Below are positions 16,397 to 24,374 of a stretch of DNA of 64,000 nt, one piece after another. Numbering within the stretch: position 1 is the stretch's first letter; each line of letters begins with the position of its first letter. The notes beneath the pieces are model-generated. The model was not told the origin of the DNA and did not search any database. It saw only the letters and a program-made list of their open reading frames with translations. The stretch spans positions 32,545 to 96,544 of the forward strand of contig JAJDAC010000050.1 of NCBI GenBank assembly GCA_029262065.1. Direction: 5' to 3'. This stretch comes from Candidatus Krumholzibacteriota bacterium (GTDB taxonomy: Bacteria > Krumholzibacteriota > Krumholzibacteriia > JAJRXK01). Both the position numbers and the translations under genes were made by a program.

Positions 16397-19153
16397 TTAC
16401 GAGGCCACCAGAAACGGGGCCCAACTGAAGGGATGGGGCATTTCGCGGCGGAGGTCGCGCCGAGCCAAATCGGCTGCCTCCGCCGCGTCCATTCCCGTGG
16501 TCCAGTGCCCATAGAATTTCTTCGCGAATGCCTGCACCGATCGATCGTCCAATCGCCAGAGCGTGAGCACCATCTCCTTGGCGCCCGCACCGAATGCTAC
16601 CGACATCCAGCCGTCGGGATCGAAGCCGGGCAAAGCATAGTCCAGGCCCGATTCGCAGCTACCGAAGAACACGAGAGCCTCGTTCAAACGCGCGGCATCG
16701 AGATGCTCGAACCCCAACCATCCGTCGGCCAGGCGAAGGCCATTGGATAGCCACCGGCCGGGGTCGTAGCAACCGTGCGCCGCGACGTGAAGCAGCGACA
16801 CCGCGTCGTGCTTCTTTTCGTACTCGCGGCGGCGGCTGGCCGTATCCACGTGGAACCCCTCGCCGCGAAGCAGGTGACGCAATTGTGCGATCTCTGCTTT
16901 GGAGCCTTCTGAACCGTCGTGCATGAGCATGACACGGCCTTCCCGTTTCCGCGGCGATCGATCCCTCCGCAAAAGGGCCGGATGAGGTAGTCGCGACAAC
17001 GTGAACGGCGATTCGCCCGACATCGGAAGGCACTCGAGCGGAAGAGAACGCAAAGGTCCCGAGGGAATCAGAACCACTCGCTTCCTCTGCAAGGGCAATG
17101 GGTCCAGAATTTCCTGCCGCAACTCGACGAGGGCCCGGTTGGCCTCCTGAAGTGTTTCGTCGAGAATCTGATCACGCCGCGAGAGTGGCAGGTGGGACGC
17201 CTGTTCCAAGGAAAGCCTAACTGGAAGCCATGACTCGTGAACCGCTTCTAGCGCCCGGGGTAGATCGACTCGTTCGACGGCGTGTTCGGAATCGACAACG
17301 TAGGCTGCGCAACTCGACTCCCGCGCGTCGAAAAAAACGACGGCCCGATCTCCCAAGTGCGGCGCCCACTGCTCGTATCGGCGCCGTTCGATTGCGCGCC
17401 TGGTCGTGGCCGGAAAGCTGCGCAGCTTGCGCGCGAGCTTCGCGTCGAGATCCGTGAGGGATCGTTCGAGCTGTTGCGAGCGGATATCGCTGGGAGTCTG
17501 TCTGGTCTGATCCAGAAGTTCCTCGCGTAGGCGAGTGATCGATGCGCGCAGCTCGGGGTCGAGGCCGGTGTCCTTGCGCAGCATGGCCTCTATCAGTTGT
17601 GGAGCCTTCGCTCGACTCAGTAGGTCGAGTGCTCGGCGAGGGGCGGCTGGCCCGCCCAACTTCAGCACCAAGTCGATAGCTCGTTCGTACACGTCTTCGC
17701 GGGAACCGGCGATGAGGGTCTGGATGACGCGGCTTCCCAGGGTCATATGTAGCTGTTCAACTCCGTCGACAGCGCGTCCCATCCAGCGCAGGCTGCCGCG
17801 GGTGTCACCCGCCGCGACCTGGGCTTGCGCACAGATCAGCGCCATCCAGGGCCTCTCGAATCGCATGGGATAGGTGCGCGCCATTGAGTGGGATTGTCGT
17901 GCGATTGCAAAGGCCCGCGCATGATTTCCCTTGGCCAGATGAGCAGCGGCGGTGATGTGTCGGCACCGGAGTCCTCCCATCTTGGGATCCTTGCGTGTGA
18001 GATAGCGGCCGGCCGTTTTCAGCAGGGCGAGCGCTGCGTCGGCCTCGTGGTGCTGCAGAAGAATGGAGGCAAGTTCTACTTCGGTGCGATGTCGGGCGGT
18101 CACGTCGCCACTGTCTCTCAGATGCCTCAGTGCCGATTCAATCTGTGACCGAGCCTCGAATGGCCGCCCAAGAGCACTCATGATGCGACCGCGCAGCAAC
18201 GCCAGATGGGCTACCGAGCGGGAAAGGCCCTGAGTTTCATAGGCGGCCTGAGACCGACCGGCCATCTCATGGGCCGTTTCGAGCGCGCCCACGGCGGCCA
18301 GAAACTGAGCCAACTCACGCTGCACCGACGCGGTGGCGCGCGCGTCACCTAGTTTTTCGAACTCGGATAGGAGGTCTTCCAGGGACTCTTGCGCGGCGCC
18401 CGTGTCTCCTTCCAGTAGATCCACGATCGCCAGACTGAACTGAGCGTAGAGCTGCTGGGCGCGACGGCGCCCACGCACGAACTCGTCGAGTGCACTCTCG
18501 ATCTCGCGTCGCGCTTCGTGTGGACGCGCCAGGTAGATAAGCGCGTGGCCCAGATTGTAGGTCGCTATTGCCCAATCTTGCTGGAACCCCACTCTGCGAA
18601 ACGTGTTTCGGGCCTTGCGATAGCTGTGTGCCGACGACTCGAAGTGGCCGCAAAGGTACTCCGTGTTGCCGCGATTGGAGTGTAAGCGCGCTCTCAGGAT
18701 CGGCTTGTTGCGTGGAATTCGCCGTCGCGTCAATTCGGCGATTTGCCGTGCTTCTTCGTAGCGGCCCAGCTGGGCAAGCACGTTTAGCCAGCCGATTCCG
18801 GTGATGGCCATCTGCTCACCGTCGTCTTGCTTCTCGAAGTCCTGCCAGGCTCGACGGTACTCGGAATCGGCGTCCGTGTATTTTCCCAGGGCGGTGAAGA
18901 GGTGGCCGCGCAATCGACGCAGCGCAGTCTGTTCGGTGGGCATCAACCGTCGTGTGTCCGATGGCCGGACTCGGTCAAGCGCTTGCAATGCCTCGGCGGG
19001 GTCCACGCGAGAGTGGGTCATGAGCGCCGCGTAGAACCGCTTGAAGGGCTGTTCCGCGCCGCGCGCTGCCCACTGATCTACCCACGTTGCGTCGGCCGGC
19101 GCAGCGATCCACCGCCGAACATTCCGGGCCAGGGTTCGCGCAGACGGGGTCAT
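16397..19153 (-). CDS. TPR-CHAT caspase-like protease
   Basis: 918 residues from ATG 19153, which overlaps the stop of the preceding gene (ATGA). The N-terminal two thirds (about 20-500) are TPR helices. Residues about 560-918 are a CHAT domain (caspase HetF associated with TPRs) with an apparently intact Cys-His dyad: His793 in HVAAHG and Cys833 in GSCESG. There is no signal peptide, so it is cytosolic. The operon order is ECF sigma factor, 157-residue protein, TPR-CHAT. Family knowledge: TPR-CHAT proteins act as regulated proteases, for example Csx29 of type III-E CRISPR, which cleaves a protein that restrains an ECF sigma factor. By inference this protease acts on one of its two operon partners. 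Confidence 0.9.
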   Translation of the reverse strand: MTPSARTLARNVRRWIAAPADATWVDQWAARGAEQPFKRFYAALMTHSRVDPAEALQALDRVRPSDTRRLMPTEQTALRRLRGHLFTALGKYTDADSEYRRAWQDFEKQDDGEQMAITGIGWLNVLAQLGRYEEARQIAELTRRRIPRNKPILRARLHSNRGNTEYLCGHFESSAHSYRKARNTFRRVGFQQDWAIATYNLGHALIYLARPHEARREIESALDEFVRGRRRAQQLYAQFSLAIVDLLEGDTGAAQESLEDLLSEFEKLGDARATASVQRELAQFLAAVGALETAHEMAGRSQAAYETQGLSRSVAHLALLRGRIMSALGRPFEARSQIESALRHLRDSGDVTARHRTEVELASILLQHHEADAALALLKTAGRYLTRKDPKMGGLRCRHITAAAHLAKGNHARAFAIARQSHSMARTYPMRFERPWMALICAQAQVAAGDTRGSLRWMGRAVDGVEQLHMTLGSRVIQTLIAGSREDVYERAIDLVLKLGGPAAPRRALDLLSRAKAPQLIEAMLRKDTGLDPELRASITRLREELLDQTRQTPSDIRSQQLERSLTDLDAKLARKLRSFPATTRRAIERRRYEQWAPHLGDRAVVFFDARESSCAAYVVDSEHAVERVDLPRALEAVHESWLPVRLSLEQASHLPLSRRDQILDETLQEANRALVELRQEILDPLPLQRKRVVLIPSGPLRSLPLECLPMSGESPFTLSRLPHPALLRRDRSPRKREGRVMLMHDGSEGSKAEIAQLRHLLRGEGFHVDTASRRREYEKKHDAVSLLHVAAHGCYDPGRWLSNGLRLADGWLGFEHLDAARLNEALVFFGSCESGLDYALPGFDPDGWMSVAFGAGAKEMVLTLWRLDDRSVQAFAKKFYGHWTTGMDAAEAADLARRDLRREMPHPFSWAPFLVAS

Positions 19154-19623
19154 GATTCGGGTCGGAAAATCGCTACCGACCCGTCGGCCAGGTGGAATTC
19201 CAGGCGCCAACCCGGCAACAGCACTTCCTCGAACTCGAACACTTCGCCGTGGGCAACCTCATGAGTGGCCATGACGCTCTGGTGGCGAGCCAATACCACG
19301 AGGATGACCTCTTCGCTGCGAGGGTTCAACCAGCTCCGGCCCTTGATGACGGACAGATGTTCACCGGTCGGCCGCTGAATGCTCACTGTAACGTCGATGC
19401 CGTCGAGGTTTCGCGTCACGAACGAGCTCTGCGGCTGGGTGTGCGTGCCGGCTGCGCGAACGTCGGTTGGTGACACGGAATGGGCTGTGTCGGCATCGCT
19501 TGGCCGAGGCACCGGCGCATCTCGGTGCATTTGGCCAACGGCATCGACCAAATCAGACGGCGCGGGCGCCCAGTCTACGTCTATGGCGTCTTGATATTGA
19601 TTGAGGAGGTCATTCCATTTCAT
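19150..19623 (-). CDS. Small soluble protein between ECF sigma factor and TPR-CHAT protease
   Basis: 157 residues from ATG 19623, which overlaps the sigma factor's stop (ATGA); its own stop overlaps the protease start in the same way. There is no signal peptide, membrane helix or zinc-binding HxxxCxxC motif, so it is not a classical ZAS or membrane anti-sigma factor. Residues 1-35 look helical, 40-75 are a low-complexity Pro/Ser/Asp/Thr linker, and 76-157 form a predicted beta domain ending in GWRLEFHLADGSVAIF. The linker could be a protease-accessible hinge. Candidate roles are anti-sigma factor, CHAT substrate, or adaptor. No family was recognised. Confidence 0.75.
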   Translation of the reverse strand: MKWNDLLNQYQDAIDVDWAPAPSDLVDAVGQMHRDAPVPRPSDADTAHSVSPTDVRAAGTHTQPQSSFVTRNLDGIDVTVSIQRPTGEHLSVIKGRSWLNPRSEEVILVVLARHQSVMATHEVAHGEVFEFEEVLLPGWRLEFHLADGSVAIFRPES

Positions 19624-20180
19624 TGTTCGGACTCCAGGAGTTTGCGTAGGCTCCGTAGACACCGCGTTCGCAGCGGACCGACGCTGTGGGACATGAGTCC
19701 CATGTCGTCTGAAATCTCCTGATACGTGGACTTTCGACTCGAGTAGAAGAGCATTCTAAGTAGGCGTTCGCAGCGGTCGCTGATCTTGCCCAGGGCTACT
19801 TCGAGTTCGTGCCTCTGCTCCAGTGCCACGAGGTGTGCATCGGCACCGGGCGCCGGTTCGATGCTGTCTTCTTGTACGTCATGAAGCCATCGTGAGGCGA
19901 CCACGGCATTGCGATAGGCGATACGTCGGGTCGTGACCACCAGCCATCGCGGCACCGCGCGGAGGTTGTCGATCCTATCCAGGGATCGATGCAACTCCAT
20001 CCACACCTGTTGAAACACGTCGTTGGCCACATCGGTGTCGATTCCCGTTTGCATGGCGGCTGAGTACACCAGATTGCTGTACCGAGCTACCAGTTCCCGC
20101 CAAGCGAGATCGTCACCCTCGATGCATCGAGAGAGCAGTTCGTCGTTGTCGAAAGGGTCCTTGTTGGTTCCGTGTTCCAT
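19620..20180 (-). CDS. ECF-family RNA polymerase sigma factor
   Basis: 186 residues from ATG 20180 (GGCGG upstream); an in-frame ATG at 20204 is an alternative. Region 2 covers about residues 20-90 (LVYSAAM ... DVFQQVW), and region 4 covers about 120-180 with the helix-turn-helix STYQEISDDMGLMSHSVGPLRTR. It is the first gene of a three-gene ATGA-coupled operon with a small soluble protein and a TPR-CHAT protease. It has no linked transmembrane anti-sigma factor, so control may go through the middle protein and the protease. A hexanucleotide-rich palindrome, ACACATGTGT, lies upstream at 20348-20357. Confidence 0.9.
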   Translation of the reverse strand: MEHGTNKDPFDNDELLSRCIEGDDLAWRELVARYSNLVYSAAMQTGIDTDVANDVFQQVWMELHRSLDRIDNLRAVPRWLVVTTRRIAYRNAVVASRWLHDVQEDSIEPAPGADAHLVALEQRHELEVALGKISDRCERLLRMLFYSSRKSTYQEISDDMGLMSHSVGPLRTRCLRSLRKLLESEQ

Positions 20181-20417
20181 AAGACCGCCGGGCTGGGTGC
20201 CCATTGATTCGCGGGTCGTCTCCCTGGTTTTCCCTCTAGTCCAGACCGGGCGTCGCCAAGACCTGGGCCCTGATGACGATCCGGATGCGACCTGCGTTTC
20301 TCTGGTCACCCAGCTCGGTGAGGGAGGCCGACATGTGCTGACCTCACACACATGTGTACGCAGCTCGCAAATTCGTTCACATCATGACGCACTTTTCAGG
20401 AAATTTCCACGCGGACC

Positions 20418-20451
20418 GGGGATGGCGGATTCATTAGAACCCGCCATCCCC
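20418..20451 (-). terminator. Strong hairpin after the small secreted protein gene
   Basis: A perfect 11-bp inverted repeat, GGGGATGGCGG / CCGCCATCCCC, with a 12-base loop starts 12 bases downstream of the stop at 20464 on the minus strand. Confidence 0.6.
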
Positions 20452-20463
20452 ACTCTGAGGGCT

Positions 20464-20883
20464 CTAACTGGCGTTGTAGCGGAGTCCACCGCAATGACCG
20501 TTCAGCACGTCTTCCCATGACGTACCTGGGGTCAGAGCCAGCGTGTGGGTCTTGCCACACGCCGAATAGGTGAGCACATTGTTCTGCGATCCGCACAGGA
20601 TAGCGGTCTCGGGTCCGCCCGAACAGCCAGAGGCGACACAATCGGTCGAGAACGAGACCAGCACAAATGGGACACCTTGCTCACAGACAGGGTAGGGCGG
20701 CGGTCCTGTGTATTCGGTAAGGGTGATGGTGGCGCGGCAACCGTTGTCGGACTTGTAGCAGGTGGTGCTACCCGAACCCACGGCCGACCCAACCGGGGCC
20801 ATCAGGCCAATAGCGACTATCGACACCGTAATCACTGCGAGAACGGCGAACAGGCGACCGCGTTGTTGAAAGGCACGAGTCAT
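20464..20883 (-). CDS. Small secreted cysteine-rich protein
   Basis: 139 residues from ATG 20883 (AAGGAGA upstream). The signal peptide covers residues 1-34 (hydrophobic core LFAVLAVITVSIVAIGLM). The mature part of about 100 residues contains eight cysteines (for example TTCYKSDNGC, CVASGCSGG, SACGK, GHCGG), suggesting disulfides outside the inner membrane. No family was recognised. It lies upstream of the ECF operon on the same strand but is separated from it by a hairpin terminator, so it is probably an independent unit. Confidence 0.7.
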   Translation of the reverse strand: MTRAFQQRGRLFAVLAVITVSIVAIGLMAPVGSAVGSGSTTCYKSDNGCRATITLTEYTGPPPYPVCEQGVPFVLVSFSTDCVASGCSGGPETAILCGSQNNVLTYSACGKTHTLALTPGTSWEDVLNGHCGGLRYNAS

Positions 20884-21104
20884 GATCGTCTCCTTGAATT
20901 CTAGACTTACGAACATGAAGACTCGACCGCCGCGCGTAAGAATGCGTCGCTGGAGAAGACACCCCGGCGTTCACCCGAACGACTACGTCGGATCGATATC
21001 TTTACTATGGAGGGATTTGCGGAGAACGATCAGAGTCGAGGAGGGAAATGCCCTGACCGGTTTCAAACTTACGACATGCGAGCGCGGAGTTCAAGTGAAA
21101 GCGC

Positions 21105-21133
21105 GAAGCCCCGAGCCAAAGGCCCGGGGCTTC
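21105..21133 (-). terminator. Hairpin terminator after the BsuPI-like lipoprotein gene
   Basis: The stem GAAGCCCCG/CGGGGCTTC is extended by GCC/GGC around an AAA loop, with one A-C mismatch. It lies 24 bases past the stop at 21158. The rest of the 20884-21157 gap shows nothing further that I can identify. Confidence 0.6.
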
Positions 21134-21157
21134 ACTTGCATCGAGTCAGCCTTACGA

Positions 21158-21667
21158 TCAGTCGAGCTCGATCGACAGGTTCGGAAACCGCAGTGCGCTT
21201 CCGTCCTCGAGTCCCGCCGATGCCTTGATTTCGTAGAAGTCACGGTCCACCGGATCGCGCGTGATCCGGTGATCCTGATTCCAGGTGTACTCGTAGTGCA
21301 GGCTCTTGCCAGCTTTCAGCGTGTACTGGTCGTACTCGCCTTCACCCGCTGCGAAGACCGAAAAATCGGTGTCATCCTGCACGTTGACGTTCACGTTCGA
21401 GTACCGGGCGGGACGACCGCGGAAGAAGTCGAGCTCCTGATCCTGGCCCGAAACGTTCTTGAGGTTGGCGTGGATCACGATGTCCTCGCCGAAGGCGTAG
21501 GTGGCCTTGGCCGTGCTGATCGTGAGCTCGAAACCGTCCTGGACGGTCTTGGCGCTGTGCGAGGGGGCCGTGGGGCCGGTGGCGCTGTCGCTACCACAGG
21601 CGGCCAGCAGAGTCAGAGAAAGAGCCGTAAGTGTCGCTTTTACAGTGTTGTTGATGCTCATGTCCAT
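21158..21667 (-). CDS. Lipoprotein with BsuPI-like (proteinase inhibitor-type) domain
   Basis: 169 residues from ATG 21667 (GGGAG 8 bases upstream). Residues 1-22 end in a lipobox (LLAACG). The mature protein is a single beta-sandwich whose pattern (FELTISTAKATYAFGEDIVIHANLKNVSG ... QYTLKAGKSLHYEYTWNQ) fits the BsuPI intracellular proteinase inhibitor-like family. The family is named after a protease inhibitor, but many envelope members have no demonstrated inhibition. It is downstream of, and collinear with, the response regulator/kinase genes; a gap of about 130 bases lies between them. Confidence 0.6.
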   Translation of the reverse strand: MDMSINNTVKATLTALSLTLLAACGSDSATGPTAPSHSAKTVQDGFELTISTAKATYAFGEDIVIHANLKNVSGQDQELDFFRGRPARYSNVNVNVQDDTDFSVFAAGEGEYDQYTLKAGKSLHYEYTWNQDHRITRDPVDRDFYEIKASAGLEDGSALRFPNLSIELD

Positions 21668-21797
21668 TTTCAGTTCTCCCAGTTTCGGGTGTGTGGGGGG
21701 GTCATATACAGATGCGACGGGGCGAGACCGAACGCGCAGAAAAATCCAAGAAAAATTGCGAGGTGGCCGACCTGGCACCGTCCGTCACCGCTGAAGA

Positions 21798-22472
21798 TCA
21801 GGGGACGAATTTGTAGCCCACTCCATGCACGGTCCGGATGTGTTGGGGGCGTCTGGCGTCTGGTTCCAGCTTCTGGCGCAACCAGGAAATGTGCACGTCG
21901 ACGGTGCGCGTCGGGGGTGGGATGTCGTAGTTCCACACTTCGCTCAACAAGCGATCGCGGGACAGAACCACTCCAGGGTTCTGGGCCAGGTACACGAGCA
22001 GGTCGAATTCCTTTACCGAGAGTTCCAGAAGCACTCCGTCACGCTTGACCTCACCGCGCTCGGGGTTGATATCCACGTTCGCGAAACGAAGTGTGTCCGT
22101 GGAGGAAGGGCTGGTCCGTCGCAACAACGCCTCCACGCGCGCCAGCAGCTCGGCCATTTCGAACGGTTTGGTCAGGTAGTCGTCGGCTCCCAGGCGTAGT
22201 CCCACGACCTTATCCGCCAACTCGCCGCGGGCGGTGAGCATGAGAATGGGCGTGTCGTTGCGATCGGCGCGGAGGTTGCGGCAGATATCCAGGCCGCTTC
22301 GCCCCGGCAACATGAGGTCCAGGATCAGCAGGTCATAGGTCTTGTTGCGAGCCAGCTGTTCGCCCTCTTCGCCATTGAGGCTCGACGAAACCAGGTGCCC
22401 CTCGGCCAGCAGGCGATCGGTCAGAACGTCCACCAACGCGGCTTCGTCTTCGATGATCAGGATATGGGTCAT
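21798..22472 (-). CDS. OmpR-family response regulator
   Basis: 224 residues. The receiver domain has acidic residues EDE near the N-terminus, the phospho-accepting Asp in LLILDLMLPG, and the conserved Lys in LTKPF. The C-terminal winged helix runs from about residue 130 (FDLLVYLAQNPGVVLSR ... TVDVHISWLRQKLE ... VHGVGYKF). Its start overlaps the stop of the upstream kinase gene (ATGA), forming a cognate pair. A likely target is the divergent intergenic region at 24230-24374, which contains a palindrome. Confidence 0.95.
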   Translation of the reverse strand: MTHILIIEDEAALVDVLTDRLLAEGHLVSSSLNGEEGEQLARNKTYDLLILDLMLPGRSGLDICRNLRADRNDTPILMLTARGELADKVVGLRLGADDYLTKPFEMAELLARVEALLRRTSPSSTDTLRFANVDINPERGEVKRDGVLLELSVKEFDLLVYLAQNPGVVLSRDRLLSEVWNYDIPPPTRTVDVHISWLRQKLEPDARRPQHIRTVHGVGYKFVP

Positions 22473-24202
22473 GTCGATATTACCGGAAGGCGGAGGCTGA
22501 ACGCGGTTTCGCCGCCCGGACTGCTGGTCATTCTTACCGAGCCGCCGAGTTCGTCGGCTACTTGCTTGACGACACTGAGCCCAAGGCCGGATCCCGGTAG
22601 CTGCGCCTCACGCGCCGCGCGTCCGCGGAAGAACGGTTCGAAGAGTTGCGATTGCTCGCTGCTTGGAATGCCTGGGCCTCGATCCCACACCGTGATGTCC
22701 ACGTGCAACGCATCGGGGGAACTTACCCGAACGCCGACCTCGGGTGGGTCGCCGCCGTACTTGAGGGCGTTTCCCAGTAGGTTGGACAACACCTGCTCCA
22801 GTGCGCCGGGGTCAGCTAGTACGGGCGCTACTTGTGCCGACATTTCCGGATGGGGAGGCGATCCGCTCCGATTGTTTCTCGTCCAGTATCGCTGCAGGGC
22901 AGTAGGTAGGAATTCGGCCAGCTCCACGGGCTGAACTTTCACTCGCGTAGCCGCGCGGTTGGCGCCGGCCAGGGTCAGTGCTCCTTCGATAAGGTCGCCT
23001 AGCCGCCGGCCCTCGTCGTAGATGAGTTGTCCGTAGTGCCGGGATCGCTCGGGCCCTTCCACGACACCGTCAATGAGGTTTTCGGCCGCCGACTGAATCA
23101 CGGTGAGAGGTGTCCGCAACTCGTGCGTGACACCGGCCACGAAGTCCATTTGCTGTCGTGCGACTCGTCGCGACCGTTGTTCAGCTACCAGAAGCAACCC
23201 CGTGGTCAGCGCAAGGAGTCCCAGAATTCCCAGTCCCATGGCCAGGTTGCGACGCCGCACCGGTGCCACCGCCGCGGCCACCGATCCCGCGGTGTGGCGT
23301 GCCCGAAATTCCCAAACCGGCGACACCACCACCCGACGAAAGCGAGTGTCCGATGCCATGTCGGTGTCGTGCACGCGTTGTTCGGTTTCCAGAATGGAAA
23401 CCGCATGATCTTCACCGCCCTGTGACGACACGACCCGTCGATCGCCACCACTCGAGCGTTCCAACCTTTCCTGGGTTCCCCCCAGGCGAATGACGGCGTC
23501 GGCCGGCAGGAGTTCTTGGCCAAGATTGCCGTTCGAGTCGTAGACGATATCCCCACCCAATAGCACCTGTACGTCGAGGGCCCCGTCCAGGTCCTGGCCC
23601 AGATGGTGTGCGACGAGGGTGGGAAAGAAACAGGTCTTCATCTGTTCTCGGTCCAGTAGTACGACCGCGGCATACGGTCCGATCACGGGGTCGGGGCTCA
23701 ACAGTGGTATCAACATGCCGGGCGGATCGTGTGGAACCACGACCGGCGACTCATCGGACGACCGGTCCGAAAGAATCAACGTGACGGCACGTTGCCATTC
23801 TGATTGGCCGCGGCTCCATTCTTCGGCCGTAATGGAACCAGTCTGGGGATCAACAATCCATGGCGTGGTTGGTGACCGTGGATCGACCCATAGTATCCGG
23901 GAGACCAGCTCGGGGTGCGCGGTTGATGACCGCCATTGGTCCCACCGTCGCGCCAGCTCGGATCCGAAATCAGCCGATATTTCTCCGGTGCCGCGTAGTA
24001 GACTCGCCAACTCGGTCAGTTCCCGCTGTGAGTCCATGGCAACCTGGTTGGTGCCCGTGGCAATTGCATTTGCAAGCCGGCGAGCCTCGCCTTCTCCCAA
24101 CGCGTCGATCCACCGCAATTGCAGGATCGCCAGTACGGGAAGCAGGACCAACAAAATCCCCACCAGGGTAGGGATCCACCAACTGCGCAATCGTGATCTC
24201 AT
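22469..24202 (-). CDS. Membrane sensor histidine kinase
   Basis: 577 residues from ATG 24202; an upstream in-frame GTG at 24229 is possible. A transmembrane helix at about 6-28 and a second at about 320-340 flank a long extracytoplasmic sensor region of about 290 residues with no recognised domain. The kinase core follows: H-box THELRTPLTVIQ, N-box LLGNALKYG, G1 DRGPGIP, G2 GSGLGLSVVK. It precedes and overlaps its response regulator. The signal is unknown. Confidence 0.9.
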   Translation of the reverse strand: MRSRLRSWWIPTLVGILLVLLPVLAILQLRWIDALGEGEARRLANAIATGTNQVAMDSQRELTELASLLRGTGEISADFGSELARRWDQWRSSTAHPELVSRILWVDPRSPTTPWIVDPQTGSITAEEWSRGQSEWQRAVTLILSDRSSDESPVVVPHDPPGMLIPLLSPDPVIGPYAAVVLLDREQMKTCFFPTLVAHHLGQDLDGALDVQVLLGGDIVYDSNGNLGQELLPADAVIRLGGTQERLERSSGGDRRVVSSQGGEDHAVSILETEQRVHDTDMASDTRFRRVVVSPVWEFRARHTAGSVAAAVAPVRRRNLAMGLGILGLLALTTGLLLVAEQRSRRVARQQMDFVAGVTHELRTPLTVIQSAAENLIDGVVEGPERSRHYGQLIYDEGRRLGDLIEGALTLAGANRAATRVKVQPVELAEFLPTALQRYWTRNNRSGSPPHPEMSAQVAPVLADPGALEQVLSNLLGNALKYGGDPPEVGVRVSSPDALHVDITVWDRGPGIPSSEQSQLFEPFFRGRAAREAQLPGSGLGLSVVKQVADELGGSVRMTSSPGGETAFSLRLPVIST

Positions 24203-24272
24203 GATTCTATTATCGCAGGGGCAGCTCACCGAGTCATCCGTGACCAGGAATGAAATGGGGTATTTTACATTC

Positions 24273-24299
24273 TTAACGAGCGTTAATACTGCTTTGACA
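24273..24299. promoter_or_regulatory. Palindrome TTAACG-ag-CGTTAA followed by a TTGACA hexamer
   Basis: A perfect 6-bp inverted repeat with a 2-base spacer (24273-24286) lies 7 bases upstream of TTGACA (24294-24299) in the 172-base gap between the kinase gene and the divergent gene at 24375. Its position suggests an operator. The nearest TAATAG is 23 bases from TTGACA, too far for a standard promoter, so a factor would be needed or another -10 used. Confidence 0.4.
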
Positions 24300-24374
24300 A
24301 CTTCCCGTGCGCGACCTGCGGATAATAGGAGCGTACCATGCCGGTATCACCGTCCGCTCGATAGGAGACCAACG

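Noticed and set aside
20348..20357. ACACATGTGT palindrome and a nearby GAAC as an ECF autoregulatory promoter
   Set aside because: The GGAAC-N16-GTC pattern of ECF promoters is not met convincingly; a 10-base palindrome alone is weak.
24294..24321. TTGACA ... TAATAG as a sigma-70 promoter for the 24375 gene
   Set aside because: The spacer is 23 bases, outside the usual 15-19, so only the palindrome plus -35-like hexamer is reported.
23619..24374. N-terminal extension of the beta-lactamase-fold protein
   Set aside because: The in-frame extension overlaps the kinase gene antisense; the ATG at 24375 has a good ribosome site and begins a signal peptide.
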